Positions 54,839-61,995 of a stretch of 64,000 nt of DNA are shown here, one piece after another. The position numbers and the translations under genes are program-made. The notes beneath the pieces are model-generated. The model saw only the letters and a program-made list of their open reading frames with translations. It was not told where the DNA came from and ran no database searches. Location of the stretch: assembly GCF_030406325.1 (NCBI RefSeq), contig NZ_JAUEQY010000006.1:62001-126000 (forward strand), read 5' to 3'. Every line of letters starts with the position of its first letter. Positions within the stretch are counted from its first letter, which is position 1. This DNA is from Actinomadura sp. DC4 (GTDB taxonomy: Bacteria; Actinomycetota; Actinomycetes; Streptosporangiales; Streptosporangiaceae).

Positions 54839-54947
54839 CCCTCCGTGAACGCCTCGATCTTCTCCGGCGCGTCGTGCGGCGCGGGGCGTCTCCTCTTGGT
54901 TACAGTCCGCGCGTGGCAATTACCCGGGCAAAGCGAGTGATGCACGC

Positions 54948-55694
54948 ATGATGGGTCATACCCACGCACTGGCGGGGGCTGTCGCGTGGTTGGGGCTGGT
55001 CCCCTTCCTCGCGGACTACGGAATGAAGATGACGGCCGGCGAGATCGTCGCCGGTTCCGTCGTCTGCGCGGGGGCGGCGCTGCTGCCCGACATCGACCAC
55101 CACGACGGCTCGATCGCCAACGCGCTCGGGCCGATCACCCAGGGACTGTGCAAGGCCGTCGCGTGGATCTCCGGCGGACACCGGCACGCCACGCACTCCC
55201 TCTTCTTCATCCTGCTGGGGACGTTCGGCACCGACCTGCTCGCGCAGTACTTCAGACCCGGCTGGTGGGTGGAGCTGTTCCTGCTCATCTGCCTCGGGCT
55301 GCGGGGCGTCGGCATCCACGTCCCCGAGAAGGAGCACTTCAACCTGATCCTGAACGGCGCGCTCGCGCTGGGCCTGACCTACCTGATGATCGGCATGCAC
55401 TTCGCCGGGCCCGGGATCGACCTGTTCATGGGCCACTACTACCTCGGCTGGGCGGGGCTCGCGGTCGGGCTCGGCTGCTTCATGCACGTCTTCACCGACT
55501 GCCTGACGCCGCAGGGGTGCCCGGTGTTCTGGCCGCTGAAGACGAGGTTCGAGGTCCCGATCATCCCGCGTACCGACGGGGTCGTGGAGAAATGGGTGGT
55601 CACCCCGATCCTGACCCTCGGCGTGGTCGTCCTGGCGATCCGGACGTCGGCGGGCGGCTTCGCGATTCACTGGCTGCAGCACAACCGGACCTGA
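54948..55694 (+). CDS. YdjM-type membrane metal-dependent hydrolase
   Basis: The 248-aa integral membrane protein of the YdjM/LexA-binding hydrolase family (PF04307 type) has MMGHTHALAGAVAWLGLVPF at the start, LLPDIDHHDGSIANALGPIT with possible metal ligands, GGHRHATHSLFFILLG and CFMHVFTDCLTPQGCPVFWP. About five TM helices are seen. The biochemical function is not known in bacteria beyond predicted zinc-dependent hydrolysis. Confidence 0.85.
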   Translation: MMGHTHALAGAVAWLGLVPFLADYGMKMTAGEIVAGSVVCAGAALLPDIDHHDGSIANALGPITQGLCKAVAWISGGHRHATHSLFFILLGTFGTDLLAQYFRPGWWVELFLLICLGLRGVGIHVPEKEHFNLILNGALALGLTYLMIGMHFAGPGIDLFMGHYYLGWAGLAVGLGCFMHVFTDCLTPQGCPVFWPLKTRFEVPIIPRTDGVVEKWVVTPILTLGVVVLAIRTSAGGFAIHWLQHNRT

Positions 55695-55790
55695 GGGCAA
55701 ACCGCCCGCGCTCCTCAGTCCGGCAAAGGATGGCCTCGTCAGGGCCGCCGTACGGCTTGCCGCCGGTGACTGCTGGGAACAGCACTGTGC

Positions 55791-56855
55791 ATGAAGCGAC
55801 AGATGCGGCCCGCGGCGGCCCTGGCCGGGGCGTTGATCGTCGGACTGCCCCCGACCGCGGGCTGCGGCAACGGGGTGCGCCGGGACAACACGCCCACGAC
55901 GGCGAGCGCGGGCACGGGCTCGCCCGGTTCCGCGGCCGCACTGGAGCAGCAGTTCGAGCAGGTCGTCAAGACGGTGCTGCCGTCCGTCGTACAGATCAAC
56001 ACCGACTCCGGGCTGGGGTCGGGGGTCGTGTACGACACAAAGGGCGACATCGTCACCAACGACCACGTCGTCGCGGGCGCGCACCGGCTGCAGGTGACCA
56101 CGCCGAGCTCCAAGTCGCCGCTGCCCGCCAGGCTCGTCGGTGAGTTCGCCGCCAACGACCTCGCCGTCGTACGGGTGAAGGACGCGCGGCTGACCCCGGC
56201 GACGTTCGGCGACTCCAGCCGCCTGGCGGTCGGGCAGCTCGTCATGGCGATGGGCAACCCGCTGGGCCTGTCCGGGAGCGTCACCAACGGCATCGTCTCC
56301 GCGCTGGGACGTACGGTCAGCTCACAGCGCGAAGGGTCCTTCCCCGGCGCGACCATCGCCGGCGCCGTGCAGACGAGCGCGCCGATCAACCCGGGCAACA
56401 GCGGCGGGGCGCTGGTCACCCTGAGCAACCAGGTGGTCGGCATCCCGACGCTGACCGTCTCGGACCCGCAGATCGGCGGCGCGGCGGCCGGCATCGGGTT
56501 CGCGATCCCGAGCAACACCGTGAAGCTCATCGCCGCCCAGCTCATCGCCTCGGGCCGGGTGAAGGAGTCCGGACGCGCCGCGATGGGGGTCAAGGTACGG
56601 ACCGTCGTCGACATGCAGGGCAACGTCGCGGGCGTCGGCGTCGTGTCGGTGACCACGGGCGGCCCGGCGGACAAGGCCGGCGTCAAGGCGGACGACGTGA
56701 TCGTGTCGGTGGGCGGCGTACGCACCTCGACGACCACCGCGCTCGCCGAGGCGCTCGCCGGCCTCAAGCCGGGGCAGCGCGTACAGGTGGAGCTCCAGCA
56801 CCCCAACGGCTCCAAGAACACCGTCACCGTGACCCTGAACCAGCTCCCGGGTTAG
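55791..56855 (+). CDS. HtrA/DegP-like secreted lipoprotein protease
   Basis: The 354-aa protein has a signal peptide with lipobox PTAGC (Cys25) and a Ser/Thr-rich linker. The trypsin-like domain has the catalytic triad His92 (VTNDHVVAG), Asp123 (ANDLAVVRV) and Ser204 (NPGNSGGALV). A PDZ domain (about 260-345) has GVGVVSVTTGGPADKAG. It is an extracytoplasmic quality-control protease. It is convergent with the aspartic-protease-like gene, with a 4-base overlap of stops. Confidence 0.92.
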   Translation: MKRQMRPAAALAGALIVGLPPTAGCGNGVRRDNTPTTASAGTGSPGSAAALEQQFEQVVKTVLPSVVQINTDSGLGSGVVYDTKGDIVTNDHVVAGAHRLQVTTPSSKSPLPARLVGEFAANDLAVVRVKDARLTPATFGDSSRLAVGQLVMAMGNPLGLSGSVTNGIVSALGRTVSSQREGSFPGATIAGAVQTSAPINPGNSGGALVTLSNQVVGIPTLTVSDPQIGGAAAGIGFAIPSNTVKLIAAQLIASGRVKESGRAAMGVKVRTVVDMQGNVAGVGVVSVTTGGPADKAGVKADDVIVSVGGVRTSTTTALAEALAGLKPGQRVQVELQHPNGSKNTVTVTLNQLPG

Positions 56856-57400
56856 CGGCGCTGGATGACCAGCCGGTTGTGGCGGAAGTCCAGGATGACG
56901 TTCCCGAAGCGGCACAGCTCGTCCGAGCCCAGCAGGCCGGCGACGCCGATGCCGAGGTCGACGACCGACAGAGACGTGCCGTGCATCGGCAGGCCACCGA
57001 GCGTCCAGCGGTGCACGCGGACGACGGGCACGACGCCGCTGCCCGTAACGCCCTGCACGGGATGCTGCTGGCCCGTACGAGGGAGCCCCAGCCTGCGGAC
57101 GAGGCTGCGGTCCACCGAGGAGTTGGACGACCCGGTGTCGAGCACGAACTCGTACGGCCCCCGCCCGTTGACCCGCATCGGGACATAGACGAGCGTGCCG
57201 CCGTTGCCGCGCACCAGGCGCATGGGCAGCGTGATCTGGTCGGTGTGCGCCGCCGCGGGCGTCGGCGTGGGGGTCGGGCTGGGGGTGGGCGCCACCGACG
57301 GCGGCCGGGGCGCCGCGACGTCGACGCGCTCGTCGGCGCAGCCCACGGCGATCTGGAGCGCCGCGGTCAGCAGCAGGCCGGTGGTGACGGAGCGGGACAC
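56852..57400 (-). CDS. Retropepsin-like aspartic-protease-fold lipoprotein
   Basis: The 182-aa protein has a lipobox AVGC (Cys21) and a Pro/Thr-rich linker at about 30-50. The pepsin-like active-site motif VLDTGSSNSSVD has Asp88. Only one catalytic Asp is visible, so it would be active as a dimer, like retroviral proteases, or have a binding role. GLLGSDELCRFG is the conserved second segment. The protein is probably anchored outside the cell. Confidence 0.8.
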   Translation of the reverse strand: MSRSVTTGLLLTAALQIAVGCADERVDVAAPRPPSVAPTPSPTPTPTPAAAHTDQITLPMRLVRGNGGTLVYVPMRVNGRGPYEFVLDTGSSNSSVDRSLVRRLGLPRTGQQHPVQGVTGSGVVPVVRVHRWTLGGLPMHGTSLSVVDLGIGVAGLLGSDELCRFGNVILDFRHNRLVIQRR

Positions 57401-57588
57401 AGACCGGATCCTCCCCGCGCGCGGCTCGGCTTACCCGTGGCCGTTCGCCCTGGTCACGTGACCGCCGGGCGCGTCCGGCCGCGATCCGCGCCCGTCCGTA
57501 CGGCCCTGACGCCGGCCGATCGTGGTGAATCTGACGAATCAGTGTCAGATACCGACGTCTTCCCTGGCATCGCGGCTGGAGCGCCCCC

Positions 57589-57594
57589 TAGCGT
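57589..57594 (+). promoter_or_regulatory. -10 box, leaderless promoter of MOSC gene
   Basis: TAGCGT ends 8 bases before the ATG at 57603, with no RBS. Confidence 0.5.
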
Positions 57595-57602
57595 GGAAAG
57601 CG

Positions 57603-58430
57603 ATGACAGCGATGATCAGCGGGCTGGTGTCGTACCCGGTCAAGGGCTGCGCCGGCGTGCCGCTCGGCGAGACGGTGCTGACCGACGGGGGCTTGGCGCA
57701 CGACCGCACCTTCATGGTGATCGACGGCGACGGGACGTTCCGCAGTCAGCGCCGCGACCCCCGGCTGGCCGTGATCCGCCCCGGCATCGCCGACGACGGT
57801 GAGCGGCTCACCCTGAGCGCGCCCGGGTTCCCCCGCCTGGACGTCGCGGTCGACCTGAACTCCTCCCGCCGGGAGGTACGCCTGTTCGGCGAGGGCTACC
57901 GGGGCATCGACCAGGGCGAGACCGCCGCCGAGTGGCTGTCGTCGGTGCTCGGCAGGGCGAGCCGCCTGGTGCGGGTGCCCCCGGAGCACAGAAGGGTCAC
58001 CGGCGGCCGGACGCCCGGAACCTCCGGCTACGCCGACAGCGGCCCGCTCCACGCCATCTCACGCGCCACGCTGAACGAGCTGAACCGGCGCCTGACCGGT
58101 CCCGCACTGCCGATGTCGCGGTTCCGCCCGAACCTCGTGATCGGCGGGTGGGACGAGCCGCACCTGGAGGACCGCGCGGGTCACGTCGTCGTCGGCAACG
58201 CCGAACTCGCCTACGCCAAGCTCACGATCCGCTGCGCCGTCACCCTGGTCGACCAGGACCGCGGCGAGCGCGCCGGCCCCGAGCCGCTCCGCACCCTCGC
58301 CGCCTACCGCCGCGCCGCCGCCGGCGGGGTGGCGTTCGGCGTCATGTTCTCGGTCCTGCGCCCCGGCAGGCTCACCGTCGGCGACGAACTGACCGTCACC
58401 TCCTGGATCGACTCCGAACCGCGCGGCTGA
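57603..58430 (+). CDS. MOSC-domain protein
   Basis: The 275-aa protein has an N-terminal MOSC beta-barrel (MTAMISGLVSYPVKGCAGVP) and a MOSC domain with the conserved Cys in AKLTIRCAVTLVDQDRGER. Relatives bind the molybdenum cofactor and reduce N-hydroxylated compounds (YiiM/mARC type); the partner reductase is not seen here. The ATG at 57603 is chosen because of the leaderless -10; an upstream in-frame ATG exists at 57522. Confidence 0.87.
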   Translation: MTAMISGLVSYPVKGCAGVPLGETVLTDGGLAHDRTFMVIDGDGTFRSQRRDPRLAVIRPGIADDGERLTLSAPGFPRLDVAVDLNSSRREVRLFGEGYRGIDQGETAAEWLSSVLGRASRLVRVPPEHRRVTGGRTPGTSGYADSGPLHAISRATLNELNRRLTGPALPMSRFRPNLVIGGWDEPHLEDRAGHVVVGNAELAYAKLTIRCAVTLVDQDRGERAGPEPLRTLAAYRRAAAGGVAFGVMFSVLRPGRLTVGDELTVTSWIDSEPRG

Positions 58431-58437
58431 ACCCGCA

Positions 58438-58821
58438 CTACGACCCCGGCCCGATGGCAGTCGCGTCGTGCGCCTCCCGGGCGCGCAGCAGCGCGGGGAG
58501 ATGGTCCCTGCTCCAGGCGCGTGCGGCCTCGACGAGGGTCAGCAGGCTGCGTCCGAGTGGCGTCAGCTCGTACTCCACCCGGGGCGGGTTCTCGTCGTAC
58601 GCGGTCCGCGTGACGAGGCCGTCGCGTTCCATCGCCCGCAGGGTCTGGGTCAACACCTTCGGGGTGATGCCGCGCAGCGGCACCCGCAGCTCGGTGAACC
58701 GCCGCCGGCCTCCTTCGAGGCACAGCACCACCATCCCGGTCCACTTGTCGCCGATCTGGATCGGCATGGCGCTGGACGGGCAGACCGGGTCGAACATCTC
58801 CGGATCCAACGGCTCGGCCAT
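58438..58821 (-). CDS. HxlR-family regulator
   Basis: The 127-aa winged-helix protein has LRGITPKVLTQTLRAMERDG as the recognition region and DENPPRVEYELTPLG as the wing, with one Cys near the N-terminus (FDPVCPSSAM). That Cys suggests thiol-based redox sensing. It is divergent from a NAD(P)-binding gene and overlooks a perfect palindromic operator. The ATG at 58821 has a GATACT -10 six bases upstream. Confidence 0.88.
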   Translation of the reverse strand: MAEPLDPEMFDPVCPSSAMPIQIGDKWTGMVVLCLEGGRRRFTELRVPLRGITPKVLTQTLRAMERDGLVTRTAYDENPPRVEYELTPLGRSLLTLVEAARAWSRDHLPALLRAREAHDATAIGPGS

Positions 58822-58844
58822 GCGGCCAGTATCGTTGAGGTAAC

Positions 58845-58863
58845 CGGTATCCGCTGGATACCG
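58845..58863. promoter_or_regulatory. Palindromic operator (HxlR site)
   Basis: CGGTATCC-GCT-GGATACCG, perfect 8-bp arms, lies between the divergent regulator and oxidoreductase genes. It is a likely HxlR binding site. Confidence 0.8.
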
Positions 58864-58905
58864 TTCCTGACCGGCGGCGACAGGCACCGCCGGAGGGAGT
58901 TCGGC

Positions 58906-59575
58906 ATGAGCGGCATCGTCATCTTCGGCGCGGGCGGACGGGCCGGGCGGGCGGTCACGGTGGAGGCGCGGGCGCGCGGGCATCGCGTGACGGCCGTGGT
59001 CCGCGATCCCGCGAGGCACCCCGGCGGACGGCGTCGTGGTGGCGCGGGGCGACGTCACCGACGGGCCGGGCGTCGCCGCCCTCGTGGCCGGGCACGAGGC
59101 CGCGGTCCACGCGGTGAGCCCGTTCACCGGCCCCGAACAGGGCTTCGCCGGCCTCGACCCCGCGTTCTTCGTCAGGGCGGCCGACGCCCTGCTCGGCGCG
59201 CGGGCGCCCCGGCTCCTGCTCATCGGCCTGTTCGCGAACCTGCGCGACGCCGGCGGGCGCCCGGTCATGGACGACCCGTCGGTCTTCCCGGCCGAGATCC
59301 GGCCGTTCGCCGTCGCGCACGCCGCCGGCCTCGACCGGCTCAGGGAATCGGAGTCCGCGGCCGACTGGCTCATGCTCACCCCGCCCGCGCGGCTGGAGGC
59401 GGACGGCCCGCGGACCGGCCGCTACGAGATCGGAGACGAGACCGCGCGCCCGTCGGCCCACCTGTCGTACGCCGACCTCGCGGTGGCGGTGGTCGACGAG
59501 ATCGAGACGCCACGGCACCACCGCACCCGCGTCTCGGTGTTCAACCGAACCCCGGGCACGCGCGGGCCGAGGTGA
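58906..59575 (+). pseudogene. NAD(P)-binding oxidoreductase gene with a one-base frameshift
   Basis: ATG with RBS GGAGGGA begins a Rossmann start (IVIFGAGGRAGRAVTVEA) that runs to DPARHP in one frame. The rest, VVVARGDVTDGPGVAALVAG and later HAVSPFTGPEQGF, is in another. Taking one G out of the GGCGG stretch at 59023-59024 joins them as DPARHPADGVVVARGDV, a smooth NmrA/NAD(P)-binding protein of about 222 aa. The stretch is intact otherwise. It may be a sequence error or a recent inactivation. It is probably controlled by the divergent HxlR protein. Confidence 0.75.
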
Positions 59576-59594
59576 CCCTGGCAGGATCTTGCCC

Positions 59595-60269
59595 ATGACC
59601 ACATCGTTGCCTGAAGCACCGGACGTCGGCGGCCTGTCCATCGGGATCCTCGGTGGCACCGGGGACCAGGGCAAGGGCCTGGCGCGCCGGTTCGCGCTCG
59701 CCGGCCACGACGTCATCATCGGCTCCCGCAGCGCCGGGCGCGCGCAGGAGGCGGCCCAGAGCCTCGGGTCCGGCGTCCGCGGCGAGGAGAACCCCGTCGC
59801 CGCCCGCGAGGCCGACGTGGTGATCGTGGCGGTGCCGTGGGACGGCCACAAGGCGCTGCTCGAATCGCTGCGCGACGAGCTCGCCGGCAAGATCGTCGTC
59901 GACTGCGTCAACCCGCTCGGCTTCGACAAGCAGGGGGCCTACCCGCTGCCGGTCGAGGAGGGCAGCGCCGCCCAGCAGGCGGCCGCCGTGCTCACCGGCA
60001 GCACCGTCGTCGCGGCGTTCCACCACGTGTCCGCGGTCGTCCTGCTCGACCCCGGGGCCGACGAGGTCGACCTCGACGTGCTCGTGCTCGGCGACGACCG
60101 CGAGGCCACCGGCACCGTACAGGCGCTCGCGAGCCGCATCGCCGGCATCCGCGGCGTGTACGGCGGCCGGCTCCGCAACGCCCACCAGGTCGAGGCGCTG
60201 ACCGCCAACCTGATCTCCGTCAACCGGCGATACAAGACGCACGCGGGCGTACGGGTGACCGGGTTGTGA
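59595..60269 (+). CDS. npdG: NADPH-dependent F420 reductase
   Basis: Transfers hydride between NADPH and coenzyme F420. The 224-aa NADP-binding protein has LSIGILGGTGDQGKGLARRF at the start, DVIIGSRSAGRAQEAAQSLG and AFHHVSAVVLLDP, as in the family called NpdG/Fno. The ATG at 59595 (MTTSLPEAP) is used; a TTG two codons earlier is possible. It overlaps panE by 4 bases. Confidence 0.88.
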   Translation: MTTSLPEAPDVGGLSIGILGGTGDQGKGLARRFALAGHDVIIGSRSAGRAQEAAQSLGSGVRGEENPVAAREADVVIVAVPWDGHKALLESLRDELAGKIVVDCVNPLGFDKQGAYPLPVEEGSAAQQAAAVLTGSTVVAAFHHVSAVVLLDPGADEVDLDVLVLGDDREATGTVQALASRIAGIRGVYGGRLRNAHQVEALTANLISVNRRYKTHAGVRVTGL

Positions 60270-61228
60270 GATTCGTCGTCTACGGCGCCGGCGCCATCGG
60301 CGGCGTGATCGGCGCGCACCTGTTCCGCGGCGGCCACGACGTCACGCTGATCGCGCGCGGCGCGCACCACGACGCCATCCGCGAGCACGGCCTGCGGCTC
60401 GACACCCCGGACGAGAGCGTCACGCTGCCCATCCCGGTCGCGGCCCGGCCCGCCGAGGTGGAGTTCGGCGACGGCGACATCGTGATCCTCGCGATGAAGA
60501 CGCAGGACACCGCGCCCGCGCTGGCCGAGCTGTCCGCCGTCGCGCCACCGGGGATCGTCGTGGTCTCGGCGCAGAACGGCGTGGAGAACGAACGGCTGGC
60601 CCTGCGGCTGTTCCCCGAGGTGTACGGCGTCTGCGTCGTGCTGCCCGCGACCTTCCTCGAGCCCGGCGTGGTCGAGGCGTCCATGGCGCCGGTCGGCGGC
60701 CTCCTGGACGTGGGAAGGTATCCGCGCGGGGACGACGACACCGCACGCGCCCTCGCCGCGGCATTCCGCGAGTCGCGGTTCGAGGCCGAGGCGCGCCCGG
60801 ACATCATGCGCTACAAGTACGGCAAACTGCTCAACAACCTCAGCAACGCCGCGCAGGTCATCATCGGCCTCGGCGAGCAGAGCCGCGAGGTCGTCCGGCT
60901 GGCCCGCGAGGAGGGCGTCGAGTGCCTGCGCGCGGCCGGCATCGAGGCCGAGCACGTCGAGCCCGTGCTGGCGCAGACGCGGCCGGTCCAGGGGCGCGAA
61001 CGCGGCGGCGGCTCGTCCTTCCAGAGTCTCCAGCGCGGCACCGGCACGATCGAGACCGACTATCTCAACGGTGAGATCGTCCTGCTGGGCCGCCGGTACG
61101 GCGTGCCGACGCCCGTCAACGAGCTCCTGCGGTCCGTGGCGAACCGGATGGCGCGCGAGGGCCTGCCGCCCGGCCTGATGACGGCGGAGGAGTTCCTCGG
61201 ACGGCTGGACGGGCGCGCGCGGCGGTGA
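60266..61228 (+). CDS. panE: 2-dehydropantoate 2-reductase
   Basis: Reduces ketopantoate to pantoate with NADPH, the step after panB. The 320-aa protein has VVYGAGAIGGVIGAHL, AMKTQDTAPAL, AQNGVENE and a C-terminal ApbA domain with KYGKLLNNLSNAAQ and GTGTIETDYLNGEIVLLG. The GTG start overlaps the npdG stop (GTGA). It is in the same operon as npdG and the BtuF-like gene. An F420-linked role for this reductase is possible but not shown. Confidence 0.87.
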   Translation: MRFVVYGAGAIGGVIGAHLFRGGHDVTLIARGAHHDAIREHGLRLDTPDESVTLPIPVAARPAEVEFGDGDIVILAMKTQDTAPALAELSAVAPPGIVVVSAQNGVENERLALRLFPEVYGVCVVLPATFLEPGVVEASMAPVGGLLDVGRYPRGDDDTARALAAAFRESRFEAEARPDIMRYKYGKLLNNLSNAAQVIIGLGEQSREVVRLAREEGVECLRAAGIEAEHVEPVLAQTRPVQGRERGGGSSFQSLQRGTGTIETDYLNGEIVLLGRRYGVPTPVNELLRSVANRMAREGLPPGLMTAEEFLGRLDGRARR

Positions 61229-61947
61229 GCGGCGTGCGGCGGGTCGTCTCGCTCGTGCCGTCGCTGACGGAGGCGATCGCGGCGACCGCGCCCCGCCTGC
61301 TCGTCGGCGCGACCGACTGGTGCACGCATCCGCCGGGGCTGGACGTCGTACGGGTGCGGGGCACCAAGAACCCGGACGTCGACCGGATCCTGGCCCTGGA
61401 GCCGGACCTCGTCGTCGCCAACTTCGAGGAGAACCGCCCGGAGGACCTGGGAGCCCTGCGCGCGGCCGGCGTCCCGGTCCACGAGACGGTCATCCGCACG
61501 CTGCCCGAGGCGCTGTCCGGCCTGGCCGCCATGCTCGGCGCGTGCGGCCTCTCGTCTCCGCGGTGGCTCGCCGGCGCGCGGGCGGCCTGGGCGGACGTGC
61601 TGGACGAGCCGCCGCCGGCCACGCGCACGGCGGTGATCCCGATCTGGCGGCGGCCGTGGATGGTGCTCGGCCAGGACACCTTCGCGGGGGACGTGCTCGC
61701 GCGGCTGGGCGTCGCGAACCTGTACGCCGGCGACGCCGAGCGCTATCCGAAGGTGAGCGCCGCCGAGATCGCGGGGCGCGGCCCGGAGCTGGTGATCCTG
61801 CCGGACGAGCCGTACGCCTTCACGGCCGGCGACGGCCCGGAGGCCTTTCCCGGCCTGCGGGCGGTCCTGGTGAGCGGACGGCACCTGGAGTGGTACGGCC
61901 CGTCACTCACCGACGCACGCCAGGTCCTGACGCGGAGCCTCGCCTAG
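61225..61947 (+). CDS. BtuF-like helical-backbone metal receptor without signal peptide
   Basis: The 240-aa protein is of the periplasmic cobalamin/iron-siderophore-binding fold: VRRVVSLVPSLTEAIAATAP, TDWCTHPPG, and IPIWRRPWMVLGQDTFAGDV near the middle, with ILPDEPYAF in the second lobe. No signal peptide or lipobox is present, so the protein is probably cytosolic, which is odd for this fold. It overlaps panE by 4 bases (GTGA). The ligand is unknown; cobalamin or another corrinoid is the natural guess. Confidence 0.75.
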   Translation: MSGVRRVVSLVPSLTEAIAATAPRLLVGATDWCTHPPGLDVVRVRGTKNPDVDRILALEPDLVVANFEENRPEDLGALRAAGVPVHETVIRTLPEALSGLAAMLGACGLSSPRWLAGARAAWADVLDEPPPATRTAVIPIWRRPWMVLGQDTFAGDVLARLGVANLYAGDAERYPKVSAAEIAGRGPELVILPDEPYAFTAGDGPEAFPGLRAVLVSGRHLEWYGPSLTDARQVLTRSLA

Positions 61948-61995
61948 GACCGGGCCGGACGGTGCGCCATCGACGCCTCGCCTGGACAGATCAGG

